Positions 54,761 to 64,000 of a stretch of DNA of 64,000 nucleotides are shown here, piece by piece. The stretch is from positions 1,302,001 to 1,366,000 of the forward strand of contig JANVFP010000004.1 in the NCBI GenBank assembly GCA_027919835.1, in the 5' to 3' direction. The stretch is from Lentinula raphanica (Eukaryota > Basidiomycota > Agaricomycetes > Agaricales > Omphalotaceae). Both the position numbers and the translations under genes were made by a program. Every line of letters begins with the position of its first letter. Position 1 is the first letter of the stretch. The notes beneath the pieces are model-generated. The model was not told the DNA's origin and ran no database searches. It was given only the letters and a program-made list of their open reading frames with translations.

Positions 54761-56370
54761 TGTTAGGTGACCGTACACTCTAACCTTCGAATACACCTGA
54801 GTTCGACGGCTACGAGTTAGTCGTCCTGAGAAACGGTGCAAGATCTGCTAAGCAGAATGTCTTACGTCGTGAATCGGGACTTGGAAGGACTTGGATGATC
54901 CTTAGTATGAGACTTGGTCAGACAAGAGAGAGAAAAGAGGTTCAACAAAGTTAGAGGAAACAGTGGTCAAATAGCTAGAATAACCGATCTAGGGAATACA
55001 TGCAAGTACTTGGGATTTTTATAGGTAATTTGTAGGTAAGATATAAAAGGTAAGTAATATAAAAGAATGTCGGTCGCGAGTCGAGTCAACAGGAGTAGGG
55101 AGGACTCGAGTTGACTCGATGAGCGCCGGGACTTCAAGTCCTTATTGAATGGAAGTGAACATGACTCGAATCGACGTGAACAGCGTCGATCCGGTCGTAA
55201 AGTACAATGATCAGAGTAAGCGAAGAAATGTAACCGTACGATATCCACCGTTCCTCGTAGCGGATGCAAGTAAGTGCAACAGAAAGGAGCGACCCGACCA
55301 GAATCTGCAGAGAGAGTCAGCGAGAGCGACAGGAATACATACAATATGCGAGAGGGATCCAGGCGACGAGGCGGGGATCTTGTGAGGAGGAAGCAAGCAG
55401 GTAAAATTGAAGATGGAGGATCTTCGGTTCCGGTTGTCTGGGGACTGAGGTGTCGTTGGGAGTATACGAAAGTGGTAAGAGCAATAGAGGTCATTAGGAG
55501 TGTCCAGAGCCGAGGTTGAAGGGATAGCAGCGAGTCATTCGCAGAGGCGATGACTCGCTGAGTTTGGTTAGACATAGGGAACACGGAATCTGTAGAGAAA
55601 AGCGGGCCCAACATGTTCCTTATCTTCTAGAGCGTGTCAGGGAATGTGGAAACCCCGACGTTCGTACACGGAACTTGACTGGTTCCATTGAGTTGAGAGA
55701 CCAAAGGAAAGGCAGAACCGGCCTTCCACTGGAAGCAGCAGAGTCTTCTCGTCACGCCGCTTACGCGTTGAAGGCTTCGTTAAACGAGTCATGGTTCTAT
55801 GGTATAGCGGAGCCGAGGTTTTGGGAACCAGGATAAATGGACCAAGCAGGAAAAAGCCAGGGTGTGTCAGGAGGAAAGGGACCGAGGGTTTCTGGAAGGA
55901 AGAGATGGGCGGCCAAAGAAGGAAGGTTCAAGGAAGATGAGAGGAAAGGGCCCGAGGTGTCAGCGGACGACGTCTACTGGCACTTCCCTATAGCCTAGTC
56001 AGTACTTGTAATCCGTTCTGTCGAACGGATTACGCACAAAAAGGTATCTTGAATGGCCGACCGTTTCCTTGCGGTCTCCATTCCTCAGGTGTTCCCTAGA
56101 TCTCCTTGTCCTTCCCTAGATCATGAGTTGGCGTTCCGTTGGCGTCCATAATGAGCGAGGGCGAGTAAATGGTGTCGAAAGAGCGAAGGTGACGGTGATG
56201 ATGGTGGAGGTTGAGAGACGAGAAGCGAAAATGTGTTTAGCGCCGAATAAACGCCAGTTCGGCGACGGTTCGGCCATCGGCTACAACGCTGAAAACTTGT
56301 TAGGAAAATCCGCGAAAAATGGAAGAAAATCAGGAAAAATTGGGGGTGGGCCTTGTTATGATTCATAACA
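54761..56370 (-). repeat. Presumed 3' LTR of gypsy element 2 (about 1.6 kb)
   Basis: On the minus strand it starts TGTTATG right after the purine tract ggaagggagggtaa and ends CCTAACA, giving TG...CA ends with a 5-nt inverted match (TGTTA). A minus-strand TATAAAAA at 55,015-55,023 lies about 260 nt before its end, as expected for U3-R. The left border is the weaker call because the partner LTR is not in the window. Minus-strand frames inside it (such as 54,967-55,614) look non-coding. Confidence 0.6.
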
Positions 56371-56384
56371 TTACCCTCCCTTCC
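56371..56384 (-). promoter_or_regulatory. Polypurine tract of gypsy element 2
   Basis: Minus-strand ggaagggagggtaa followed by TGTTATG, the same gggtaa|TGT arrangement as in element 1. Confidence 0.65.
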
Positions 56385-56560
56385 AGGTACATTCCTCCCT
56401 CCCGGATGTTTTTCAGACGTTGTGAGCTGCCGATATTAGTGGCGTTGGCAGTCGCAATGATTGATAGTATGCTTTTTGTTTTCGGGTTAGCCTCTCATGA
56501 TCATCTGGATAGCGACTCCTCCTTCTACTTTCCTTCTTCTGCCACTACTCGTGCCTCGTC

Positions 56561-56567
56561 TATAAAA
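56561..56567 (+). promoter_or_regulatory. TATA box of the antisense gene
   Basis: TATAAAA 33 nt before the ATG at 56,600, on the plus strand, with a pyrimidine-rich catttctcgtctcttttcag leader between. The transcript leader would be very short. Confidence 0.6.
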
Positions 56568-56599
56568 CCACATTTCTCGTCTCTTTTCAGTATCCTCAA

Positions 56600-57834
56600 A
56601 TGGATTCTTCTTCACCCACTGTCACTTTTGATTCCACCCTTAACGCTGCGATTGCGCCTCCCGAATATGACGAAGCAGTGGGGCGTCCTCTTCGGAGTGA
56701 ACGCGAGATGTCTTTAGAGAGACATGTTGCAAGGTGTGTGCCCACCTTTCCTTCTTCTCAACCACGCTAACCATTCTTTGTTCAGTCTGATTAGCGAGGT
56801 ATCGGATGAACGCGAAACCGCTGTTCTCCAAAGCCAACGTGCCAAGTTCTATATGGATCAGAGGGACGAGGCCTTGAAGAGACACAGGCGTGCTGAAAAA
56901 GCGGCACTGCAAAGGTTAATAGGTACGCTCTGCACCTCTTTTCTTTTTTGCACTGAGACTTATCGAGGCTTTTTCTTCAGCTCTGAGGACTGCCCAAGCC
57001 AAGGTCGGCTTTCATATTAGTCGCTCCGTACGTCTTGCAGAATACAGCCATTGCTTGTCCCAAGCCGACGCGTCTCCTCTTTACTCCAACCTTATCCATA
57101 ACAATCTTCGTTTTCTCGTCGCGGAAATCCAGCGTATCCATCACGTTGGAGTTCACACCAATAATCACAACATGATTTCGGCTTCACTCCGTATTGAGGA
57201 GATTGTGTATGCGATGGAGTTGCAACGATTCCGCCTCGATTCCGCGCGACTTTCAGTAATTGGGGTAGGGGAGACAACAAGAGATGACAAGGAACTTGTC
57301 GAGGGTTTAATCAGTCAACGTTTCCCTTCCGTTACTGATTTGTTGGAGCAATCTTCTTTCCAGTGCGTGTTCTTTTCTATATTTTCTTGATTCCATACTC
57401 ACTAACTGCCTTGTAGAGTCGTTCCGTCTACTCGAGTAATTCCTCTTCCTACCAGTGGTGTTTCTTCCGATCCAGCTACACAATACCAAGTTCCTGGTAT
57501 GGTACCTGTTACACCTTTCCCTGCTCATGAACCGGCAAGCCCAGTTTTGTCTTCCCCCGCATCTTCGACATCGTCCTCTTCTTCCGCCATTGCTGGTCCG
57601 GTTGCTCCTCGTCGACGCCAATTTGGATACCGAGGCCGAGGCCGTACCCTTAATCGTCGCAGGATTCCCACTCCCGACTCTTCCAGTAGTGCTTGGTCTA
57701 ACTCTACTGATGACCTCGTTTATCCTCATCAGGGTCCTCGTTCCCCTTCTCCTATGGAACTGGAGGGAAATTCTAGAAACTCCACTCCTGGGGGTTACTC
57801 GGAACAAGGTTCTGCAGGTATTAGGTCTCCTTGA
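56600..57834 (+). CDS. Four-exon coiled-coil gene antisense inside gypsy element 2
   Basis: Exons 56,600-56,733, 56,786-56,922, 56,981-57,362 and 57,417-57,834. All three introns are GT-AG and 52-58 nt, and the exons sum to 1,071 nt, exactly 357 codons with the stop. The protein starts MDSSSPTVTFDSTLNAAIAP. A long charged helix follows (REMSLERHVASLISEVSDER, FYMDQRDEALKRHRRAEKAA), then IHNNLRFLVAEIQRIHHVGV and a Ser/Pro-rich tail with an RG-rich patch (RRRQFGYRGRGRTLNRRR), end AGIRSP. No known domain. It lies between the pol stop (57,973, other strand) and the LTR, so either the element carries a passenger gene or the LTR call is wrong. Its intact frame and splicing argue against decay. Confidence 0.75.
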
Positions 57835-57972
57835 GTGTTGATCCTGCTCCAATGTAATGGCAACTGTACTTGTATTTCTTCATCAAAGCCAGACTCCTTC
57901 CGAAAATAGTAGAAAATCCCTAAAAATATCTTTGTACTTGTATCCCTTGAATCAAATGTATTCCTGTATTTA
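57835..57972. other. Spacer between antisense gene stop and pol stop
   Basis: 138 bp between two convergent stops, AT-rich (aaaatagtagaaaatccct). It presumably serves as the shared 3' region of the antisense gene and pol. Confidence 0.5.
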
Positions 57973-60900
57973 TTATTGATCTTCTAGTAGTAAGTTTCCT
58001 TGGGATTCCACAAGTTCCTGAGTTTCTTGCTCCAATTTGTTCATGGCAGCCTCGGATGCCTGTGGTTTTCGAGGATGAGTTCGGCGGTACTCCTGAACTG
58101 CATCATAGGCTCCGATTAGGTTCGATAGGGGCTCCCATGTATCATCCTCGGGACCATAGCCTTTCCACCGTACCAAATACTTGACAGCTCGTCCTACTTT
58201 TCGAGAGTCAATTATTTGTGCTACTTCAAAGCGTTGTTGATCATTTTCGATTTCAACAGGTGGTGGTGGGGGAGGCTTTCGGCCTGGGAATGGATCAGGA
58301 ATATCGAGCTTTAACAAGGATACATGAAAGACATCATGAATTCCTTGTAAGGCTAGGGGTAACTTGAGCTTGTAGGCATGGGAGGAGACTTTGGCTAGAA
58401 TCTCAAAGGGACCTAAGCGTTTCCAATCTAGTTTCTTTAGAGGTCGTTTCATTCGTAAATTCTCTGTGCTTAACCAGACTTTCTGTCCTGGTTGCCAATT
58501 TGGTGTTTCGCGATGGTGTGTGTTATAGTGTTGTTCAGAAGATGAGTTTGCATGAGAGATCTCTTCTTTGAGATATTCATGAAGTTGTGATAGATCTTTA
58601 GCAATTTGGTGAGCTGCATGATTTGGTACACTATCAAGTGATATTGATAGTCGGGGATGATATCCCTTGTTAGCAAAGAATGGTGATACACCTGTTGCCA
58701 TGCTCGGTGTGTTGTTGTAGACAAACTCGGCTAATGGCAGCATATCATACCAATCATCTTGGTCATAATTGACAAAGAGACGTAGATATTGCTCCAAGGT
58801 TTGATTTGTGCGTTCAGTTTGTCCATCTGTTTCTGGATGATAAGCTGTGGATAAATTTGACTTTATATCCAGAAGTGAGCATAGTGCTTGCCAAAAAGCA
58901 GAGATGAATGTACTTCCCCGATCCGATATTATGTCAGCAGGCAGCCCATGTTTTGAAAACACATGACGGATAAAGTGCTTTGCCAAATCTAAAGCAGTGT
59001 CCGTTGTTTGACATGGGATGAAAATACCCTGTTTAGAAAGCCGGCAGACTACAACCAGGATGGCATCACAACCAGAGGACATGGGAAGACCCACAATGTG
59101 ATCCATAGAGATGGAACTCCAAGGGCGTTGTCCAATGGGTAACGGCTTTAAATACCCAAATGGTCGATTCCTGACTGATTTGGTTCGATTGCACTCATGA
59201 CATGATCGAATATACCGAATCACATCTCGGTGAATGCCTGGCCAGAAATAAGTCCGAGAAATCAATTGGATGGTCTTGTGAACACCTGGATGACCCCTGA
59301 GTTTGTGGTCATGGTGATCACGGAGTATTTGGAGCCGTAAGTCATTGTCCTTTGGCACGTAAATCTTGCCATCACGTAATAGGAGATCGCCGTCTAGTGT
59401 GAAGGGCCCTGGGTCATCAGACCTAGCTTTTTCCCCCATCTTTAGGCAATACTCATCCTTCGAGGCTGCACGGATCTGGTTTAACTGTAACTCCTCATCA
59501 AGGAGTAAGTTTGCAAGCAGTTGTTCGGGACGGATGAGAATTCGCTCATTATGCTGATTAGCTGCATTTTGGAAGGATTTCTTGGGGTAAACATCAGGAC
59601 GTCGGGTAAGAGCATCGGGTTTAGCACCCAACCTGCCTGGTCGGTAATTGATGGTGAAATCAAATCCTGACAGAAACTCCGACCACCTTGCTTGTCTTCT
59701 ACTAAGCTGTTTTGTCGTTGTGAAGAACTGCAAGTTGTTATGATCTGAGTATACTTCTATCTTGTAGCGAGCACCTTCAAGGTAATTCCGCCATTGCTTG
59801 AATGCTTCCACAATTGCCAATAGCTCCTTATCATAGATGTCGTAATTCAATTCTGCAGGCATCATGGAACGTGCAAAGAAGGCAATAGGGTGCAGCTCCT
59901 GAGTGACAGGATTCATTTGGGAGATGATTGCAGCAATTGCATAATCTGATGCATCCGATTCTACCACAATAGGAAGTTCAGGATCAAAGTGCTGAAGAAT
60001 AGGTGCTTCTTGGAATGCCTGTTTCAATAGATCAAACACCTTCTGGCATTCTTCTGACCATATCCATGGAACATTCTTCCCCAGTAGTCGAGTCAGAGGT
60101 TTCACGATTCCTGAATAGTTGTCTATGAACCGTCGGTAGAAATTTGCAAATCCTAGAAAGGATTGTAGTTGTTTAATGGCTTGCGGTTCGGGCCAGTCTC
60201 TGATCACCTGAACTTTGGTAGGGTCCATCCGGATTCCTCCTGGAGTGATGATGACACCGAGATATTCTGTGGATGTGGTATGAAATTCGCACTTTTCAGG
60301 CTTGGCATGAAGATTATTTTCTTCTAACCGCTGAAGTACTTTAGCCACGTGAACTCGGTGTTCTTCTTCATTCTTGGAGAAGATCAGAATATCATCCAGA
60401 TAGATGATTACACTGATGTCAACCATATCATGGAACAGATCATTCATGAAGTGCTGGAATGTGGCTGGTGCATTGGTTAAACCAAATGGCATCACCATGT
60501 ACTCAAAGGATCCATAGCGCGTGCGAAAAGCTGTTTTCCACTCGTGACCTTCAGCAACTCGGATGTTATAGTAACCATCCCGGAGGTCAATTTTGGAATA
60601 GATTTTGGCATTGCGCAGCTGATCAATTAAGTTTCCAATCAGAGGCAGAGGATATCGATCCTTTCGAGTCAAACGGTTTAATGCTCGATAGTCCACACAC
60701 AAGCGTAGGCTTCCGTCCTTCTTCTTTGCAAAGAGTACTGGTGCTCCAATAGGAGAATTGGATGATCGGATGAATCCCTTCCCAAGCATGTCATCAATAT
60801 ATGTCTTTAGAGCTTTCAACTCTGTTTCAGACATGTTGTAGAGTTTACCGATTGGTGGTAATTTATTATCTTCTGTCTCGATTTTGATATCGTAGGGTCG

Positions 60901-62019
60901 ATGCTCAGCTAACTTCTGAGCTTCACCTGCAGAGAAGACTTTGACAAATCGGTGGTACTCTTCAGGAACATGCTTCTTCATGGCTTCATTGGTTTCATCC
61001 CGCACACCAACACCAGATACTCGAGGCTCTGAAGGAGTGCTTCCTGTTGATGCTGCTAATCCAACAACCTCAGATTCCTCGCGGGATGGGTAGATATGTA
61101 AGACATAGGCTTCACATCCTTGGCGGATTAGGGTTTGGAATGGAGCAGCACCAATTAAGCTAATATATGGCGCTTTAAGCTTTGGTGTTTCAGGGGAGGT
61201 ATCCTCTGTGCATGGGATGTCTGAGGTATGTTCACCATTTGGAGGATAGGAAGAATTAATTGAAGCCTCGGGTGGAGAGGAGTCATTATGGCCCATGGGT
61301 TCCGTATCAGGGACAGGATCTTGATGTGGTTTCTCCTGCCCTTTATTTGTTCCCAAGGTGAGTAGAGTTTTTTGATACAAATATTCCGCCATTTCACTTT
61401 CAAGGAGTAAAAGTGGGTCATCTGACCCAAGAGTAAGTCTGGGTTTCTGAAATTCTTCATCCATGACTTCCTCGAGTTCTACTTTATTGAAACAAGGATT
61501 TCGCTTTTTGGAATCTGGGATGATAGTTGCACCAAGGCATGAGTGCCCTTCGAAGGCCAAGGTCATGCTTTTCCAATCTATGGTGGGATTGTACTTCCGT
61601 AACCATGGTAGGCCCAAAACAATTCGGGCAGATGGATGTAGGCGAGTGACAAGTAGCAGTTCAGTATGAACTGTACCATCATCAAATTTGATGACAGCAT
61701 CCATTTGATGGGTAATATGCCCAGCGGATGTATCATTGCCATCAAACAGAGTGAGCGGAATGGGTTTAGGAAGTGACGTTACTTTTTGAGGAAATTTATT
61801 TGCAATTGTTTGATCAACAAAGTTGCGGGAAGCTCCGGAATCAATCAGAGTGGGATTAGAACTATTTGGGAAATCATAGAGCTGAGTTTTGACAATAAAT
61901 GAGTGTGTTTTCCGGGAATTGATTACCGCAGCACCACTCCCAGAGTCTGTGACAACTCCTTGGAGTGCTTCCGAGGCCTCTGTAAGCTGACTCAGTCCTC
62001 GGCCTGAGTCGCTTAATCT
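57973..62019 (-). CDS. Pol of gypsy element 2 (protease, RT, RNase H, integrase, chromodomain)
   Basis: About 1,350 codons open from the frameshift site; the first ATG is 61,704. Protease active site LIDSGASRNFVDQ, then LGLPWLRKYNPTIDWKS. RT: GFIRSSNSPIGAPVLFAKKK, GSLRLCVDYRALNRLTRKDR, PFGLTNAPATFQHFMNDLFH and the catalytic IYLDDILIFSKN. RNase H: IVVESDASDYAIAAIISQ and YDKELLAIVEAFKQWRNYLE. Integrase: DHKLRGHPGVHKTIQLISRT, CHECNRTKS, SISMDHIVGLP, ISDRGSTFISAFWQ, TAYHPETDGQTERTNQTLEQ. Chromodomain near the end: FEVAQIIDSRKV...VKYLVRWKGYGPEDDTWEPL. Tail LLLEDQ then TAA. All catalytic residues I can check are present. It is expressed as Gag-Pol by a -1 shift. Confidence 0.93.
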   Translation of the reverse strand, partial: RLSDSGRGLSQLTEASEALQGVVTDSGSGAAVINSRKTHSFIVKTQLYDFPNSSNPTLIDSGASRNFVDQTIANKFPQKVTSLPKPIPLTLFDGNDTSAGHITHQMDAVIKFDDGTVHTELLLVTRLHPSARIVLGLPWLRKYNPTIDWKSMTLAFEGHSCLGATIIPDSKKRNPCFNKVELEEVMDEEFQKPRLTLGSDDPLLLLESEMAEYLYQKTLLTLGTNKGQEKPHQDPVPDTEPMGHNDSSPPEASINSSYPPNGEHTSDIPCTEDTSPETPKLKAPYISLIGAAPFQTLIRQGCEAYVLHIYPSREESEVVGLAASTGSTPSEPRVSGVGVRDETNEAMKKHVPEEYHRFVKVFSAGEAQKLAEHRPYDIKIETEDNKLPPIGKLYNMSETELKALKTYIDDMLGKGFIRSSNSPIGAPVLFAKKKDGSLRLCVDYRALNRLTRKDRYPLPLIGNLIDQLRNAKIYSKIDLRDGYYNIRVAEGHEWKTAFRTRYGSFEYMVMPFGLTNAPATFQHFMNDLFHDMVDISVIIYLDDILIFSKNEEEHRVHVAKVLQRLEENNLHAKPEKCEFHTTSTEYLGVIITPGGIRMDPTKVQVIRDWPEPQAIKQLQSFLGFANFYRRFIDNYSGIVKPLTRLLGKNVPWIWSEECQKVFDLLKQAFQEAPILQHFDPELPIVVESDASDYAIAAIISQMNPVTQELHPIAFFARSMMPAELNYDIYDKELLAIVEAFKQWRNYLEGARYKIEVYSDHNNLQFFTTTKQLSRRQARWSEFLSGFDFTINYRPGRLGAKPDALTRRPDVYPKKSFQNAANQHNERILIRPEQLLANLLLDEELQLNQIRAASKDEYCLKMGEKARSDDPGPFTLDGDLLLRDGKIYVPKDNDLRLQILRDHHDHKLRGHPGVHKTIQLISRTYFWPGIHRDVIRYIRSCHECNRTKSVRNRPFGYLKPLPIGQRPWSSISMDHIVGLPMSSGCDAILVVVCRLSKQGIFIPCQTTDTALDLAKHFIRHVFSKHGLPADIISDRGSTFISAFWQALCSLLDIKSNLSTAYHPETDGQTERTNQTLEQYLRLFVNYDQDDWYDMLPLAEFVYNNTPSMATGVSPFFANKGYHPRLSISLDSVPNHAAHQIAKDLSQLHEYLKEEISHANSSSEQHYNTHHRETPNWQPGQKVWLSTENLRMKRPLKKLDWKRLGPFEILAKVSSHAYKLKLPLALQGIHDVFHVSLLKLDIPDPFPGRKPPPPPPVEIENDQQRFEVAQIIDSRKVGRAVKYLVRWKGYGPEDDTWEPLSNLIGAYDAVQEYRRTHPRKPQASEAAMNKLEQETQELVESQGNLLLEDQ

Positions 62020-62025
62020 TTTCCC
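61983..62025 (-). promoter_or_regulatory. -1 ribosomal frameshift signal, gag to pol, element 2
   Basis: Canonical slippery G GGA AAA (62,025-62,019) sits two codons before the gag stop. A stem GACTCAG / CTGAGTC follows (62,010-62,004 with 61,995-61,989, 8-nt loop), extended by TAAGC / GCTTA with one bulged base. The spacer to the core stem is 8 nt. After the shift the frame runs open into the protease. Confidence 0.88.
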
Positions 62026-64000
62026 GAGTTCTCTACTAGATTCCAGGAATCACCAGTTGGATCAATTTGATACAGCAACTGCATTTCCTGATCTCCCTGA
62101 TCTTCCACAGTGAAGGCAGCATGGGCGGTGCAGTCCCCATCTATTACAACTTCTGCAGTGGATTCCTCTTCAGTAGTCGTGGTAGGATCTGTCCCTAAGA
62201 ATTCCTCTTCTAGTTGGCAGTCATCACAGCATTGACATCCGACACATGCTGCACGGATAACTTCAGTTGCATTTCTATGTTCAGGGCAGTTTCGACCAAA
62301 GTGACCCTTCTTCCCACAACGAATGCATAGACGGTTAGCCATTCGATAGTCTCGTTCCTCCTTAGAGATCTGATTGGGAGGAGAGGGTTGATTGGGTTCC
62401 TCAGTCACTGCCGCTTTACCCACCACTGGTTTGGTAGTCATAGTATTCGTATTAGCACCAGGTTTCTTTTGCTGGGCAGGAACAGTAGTGGATGGATTAT
62501 TGTTGGCATTTCGGTTTGCAAAGTTATTCTGGTAACCTCCGGGTCGGTTTCCTTTAAAAGGATAGTTGGGATTGTTATACTGAGTTCCTGTATTCCGCAA
62601 CACCTCCCGGGCACCATCTAACTCCAACAAACGATCCACAACTGCACTGAAGGAATCTGGGATACGGCCAAACAATGTCAAGCGGCTTCTCAGATCATAG
62701 CGAATCTGATCAACAAGGTGCCAACGCAGGGCTTCCTCATTGTATCCCGTCCGAAGTGCCTGGTCCTCAAAACGGACAATGAAGTCAGCAAAGGACTCAT
62801 CCGATTTCTGGAGAGCATTGCTAAGGTTCGATTGTGCTTGTAGTTTCTCGTCATATAGACCAAAGAGTCTTCCAAATACTTGCACGAATGCACTCCATTC
62901 ATGTAATGCAGGGTTGTAGTTCCCAGCCAATTCGGATTCTCTTTCAACCAAGGTCTGGAAATAACGAGCTGCTGCACCACTAAACCAGGAAGCTGCATAT
63001 TGCACGCGAGATTCCGAGCTAGAATATAGAGTTGGTTTTGCTGTGAACATCCGGAAGCAACCACTAAGGAAAGGACGCCATGCTTCACGGTTAGTTCCAT
63101 CAAAGACATCAGGTTTCCGAATTTCTAGCTTGGATTCCCTTGCAATAGCATCTCGTTCTGCTCTACCTGGATCAACAGGATGGGGAGCAAAATTAGCACC
63201 TTGGTTTCCAAATCTTCCTTGAGCTCCCGGTGTACCCCTAGACCTATTGGAACCCTGATTCGATGGAGGTGGTGGTGGTGGGAAATTATTATTACCATTA
63301 CCATTATTTCCTGGTGGAGGAGGATCATTCGGAGGATCTCCAAAAGGGGGTTCCGGAGGTGGAGGAGGTGGCGGTGGAGGCCCAGCTGGATTTTCAGAAG
63401 GTCTCCTGGGAGGCTCGTTTGGAGGAAGCGGTGGTCCAAAGGGAGGATTTGGTGGTGGTGGCGGAGGTGGTCCCCATGGATTATTTGGTGGAGGTGGACC
63501 CATCGGTGGAGGTGGACCCATCGGTGGAGGTGGACCCATCGGTGGAGGTGGACCCATAGGTGGAGGACCATATGAATTCCATTGTACCGTATTTGGATTA
63601 ATGAAATTTTGATCTGTCATATTATTCCAGGGCGTAGAGGGGTACGGTGTAGGCTGATTATATAAGCCTGTAGGCTGATGACCCCAAGAATTGGTATACG
63701 GAGTACTCTGGAATGGCATTTGGGGTGCCATCATCATTTCTGGGGTAACAAAGGGATTGACTGAAGTTCCTAAAGTTGGCAAGATCCTGGGAGGAGATGG
63801 AGGTCTAGGACCCACTGGTCGCATTGGCCTCTTTCCCTTTTCTTCCGCGGAAATTCTTCCTGCAAAACTTCCTTCAACCGAAATGGGCGATATCGGTGAT
63901 TGTTGACGAGTTGTACTGGAGGGTCCAGGGTCCTGAGGGATTCCTTCCACAATACGATCTATTGTTTCTTGTCCCTCAATGGTAGTGGTATGCAGGAAAC
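62013..64000 (-). CDS. Gag of gypsy element 2 (N-terminus beyond the window)
   Basis: Open from the right edge (…TIEGQETIDRIVEG) to TAA 62,013-62,015; no ATG is seen near the apparent frame start, so the true start lies outside. The N-terminal third is an extreme proline-rich tract with repeated PPPPMG units (63,498-63,570) and PPPPPPPPPEPPFGDPPNDP. The capsid part follows: KPDVFDGTNREAWRPFLSGC, YAASWFSGAAARYFQTLVER, SFADFIVRFEDQALRTGYNE. A standard CCHC knuckle is at RLCIRCGKKGHFGRNCPEHR, with a second Cys cluster CVGCQCCDDC nearby. It forms particles and binds RNA. The sequence ends at the frameshift site. Confidence 0.9.
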   Translation of the reverse strand, partial: FLHTTTIEGQETIDRIVEGIPQDPGPSSTTRQQSPISPISVEGSFAGRISAEEKGKRPMRPVGPRPPSPPRILPTLGTSVNPFVTPEMMMAPQMPFQSTPYTNSWGHQPTGLYNQPTPYPSTPWNNMTDQNFINPNTVQWNSYGPPPMGPPPPMGPPPPMGPPPPMGPPPPNNPWGPPPPPPPNPPFGPPLPPNEPPRRPSENPAGPPPPPPPPPEPPFGDPPNDPPPPGNNGNGNNNFPPPPPPSNQGSNRSRGTPGAQGRFGNQGANFAPHPVDPGRAERDAIARESKLEIRKPDVFDGTNREAWRPFLSGCFRMFTAKPTLYSSSESRVQYAASWFSGAAARYFQTLVERESELAGNYNPALHEWSAFVQVFGRLFGLYDEKLQAQSNLSNALQKSDESFADFIVRFEDQALRTGYNEEALRWHLVDQIRYDLRSRLTLFGRIPDSFSAVVDRLLELDGAREVLRNTGTQYNNPNYPFKGNRPGGYQNNFANRNANNNPSTTVPAQQKKPGANTNTMTTKPVVGKAAVTEEPNQPSPPNQISKEERDYRMANRLCIRCGKKGHFGRNCPEHRNATEVIRAACVGCQCCDDCQLEEEFLGTDPTTTTEEESTAEVVIDGDCTAHAAFTVEDQGDQEMQLLYQIDPTGDSWNLVENSGKD

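Larger units (their letters stand above)
56371..56599. other. Promoter region of the antisense gene
   Basis: 229 bp between the presumed LTR edge and the antisense ATG. It holds the purine tract of element 2 and, on the other strand, the TATA box at 56,561. Confidence 0.5.
54761..64000 (-). mobile_element. Ty3/gypsy chromovirus, element 2 (5' end beyond the window)
   Basis: Reads leftwards: gag (open at the right edge), -1 frameshift site, protease-RT-RNase H-integrase-chromodomain in one long frame, an antisense gene, purine tract 56,371-56,384, then a presumed 3' LTR. The 5' LTR and PBS are outside. No stop or frameshift interrupts gag or pol, so this copy may be coding-competent. Confidence 0.85.

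Noticed and set aside
54967..55614. 215-codon minus-strand frame in the presumed LTR
   Set aside because: Low-complexity Leu/Ser/Arg composition, no domain, GTG or TTG-type start, and it lies in the U3/R region of the LTR.

Overview
The window reads as nuclear DNA of a filamentous basidiomycete fungus, most likely an agaricomycete. Protein-coding genes are split by many short GT-AG introns of about 45-65 nt. The housekeeping genes are fungal (DPP III, PAN3, a Prp2/DHX16 helicase, TFIIE-beta, CTP:phosphocholine cytidylyltransferase). A Ngaro-type tyrosine-recombinase retrotransposon sits beside two chromodomain-bearing Ty3/gypsy elements. I found no rRNA, tRNA or CRISPR array. Species cannot be named from the sequence alone.

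Layout. 0.7-2.0 kb: gene for a secreted protein of unknown function. 3.5-17 kb: compact housekeeping block with DPP3 (+), PAN3 (+), PRP2 (-), TFA2 (+, sharing an 87-bp divergent promoter with PRP2) and an aldo-keto reductase (-). 17.7-29 kb: cluster of five paralogues of a fungal HNH-nuclease-like family (three tandem minus-strand copies, one divergent plus-strand copy, one broken copy). A 5'-truncated P-type ATPase lies in the middle; one of its introns holds a 570-bp inverted-repeat element. 29.3-37.7 kb: choline-phosphate cytidylyltransferase (-), a very large rhodanese plus dual-specificity phosphatase (-) and a Cys-rich secreted protein (-). From 38.8 kb to the right edge the window is almost entirely mobile DNA.

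Mobile region. 38,997-44,576 is a Ngaro-type element with the diagnostic split direct repeats A1-ORFs-B1-A2-B2. Its left end is a chimera of an intron-containing leader and a precisely double-spliced copy of the same leader. 46,307-53,907 is a young Ty3/gypsy chromovirus (472/473-bp LTRs differing by one base, 5-bp target duplication). It has a predicted Tf1-like self-primer, an extra ORF before gag, a gag/protease -1 frameshift signal and two probable one-base lesions in pol. 54,761 to beyond 64,000 is a second, minus-strand chromovirus with a textbook GGGAAAA plus stem-loop frameshift site. Between its pol and its presumed 3' LTR lies an antisense, four-exon gene with its own TATA box. Both gypsy integrases end in chromodomains, which suggests a heterochromatic TE nest next to a gene-rich arm.

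The most unusual features are the spliced-leader scar in the Ngaro element, the covarying twin hairpins and self-primer of the first gypsy element, the antisense passenger gene of the second, and the HNH paralogue cluster in which all but one member has replaced the terminal HNH histidine with tyrosine.
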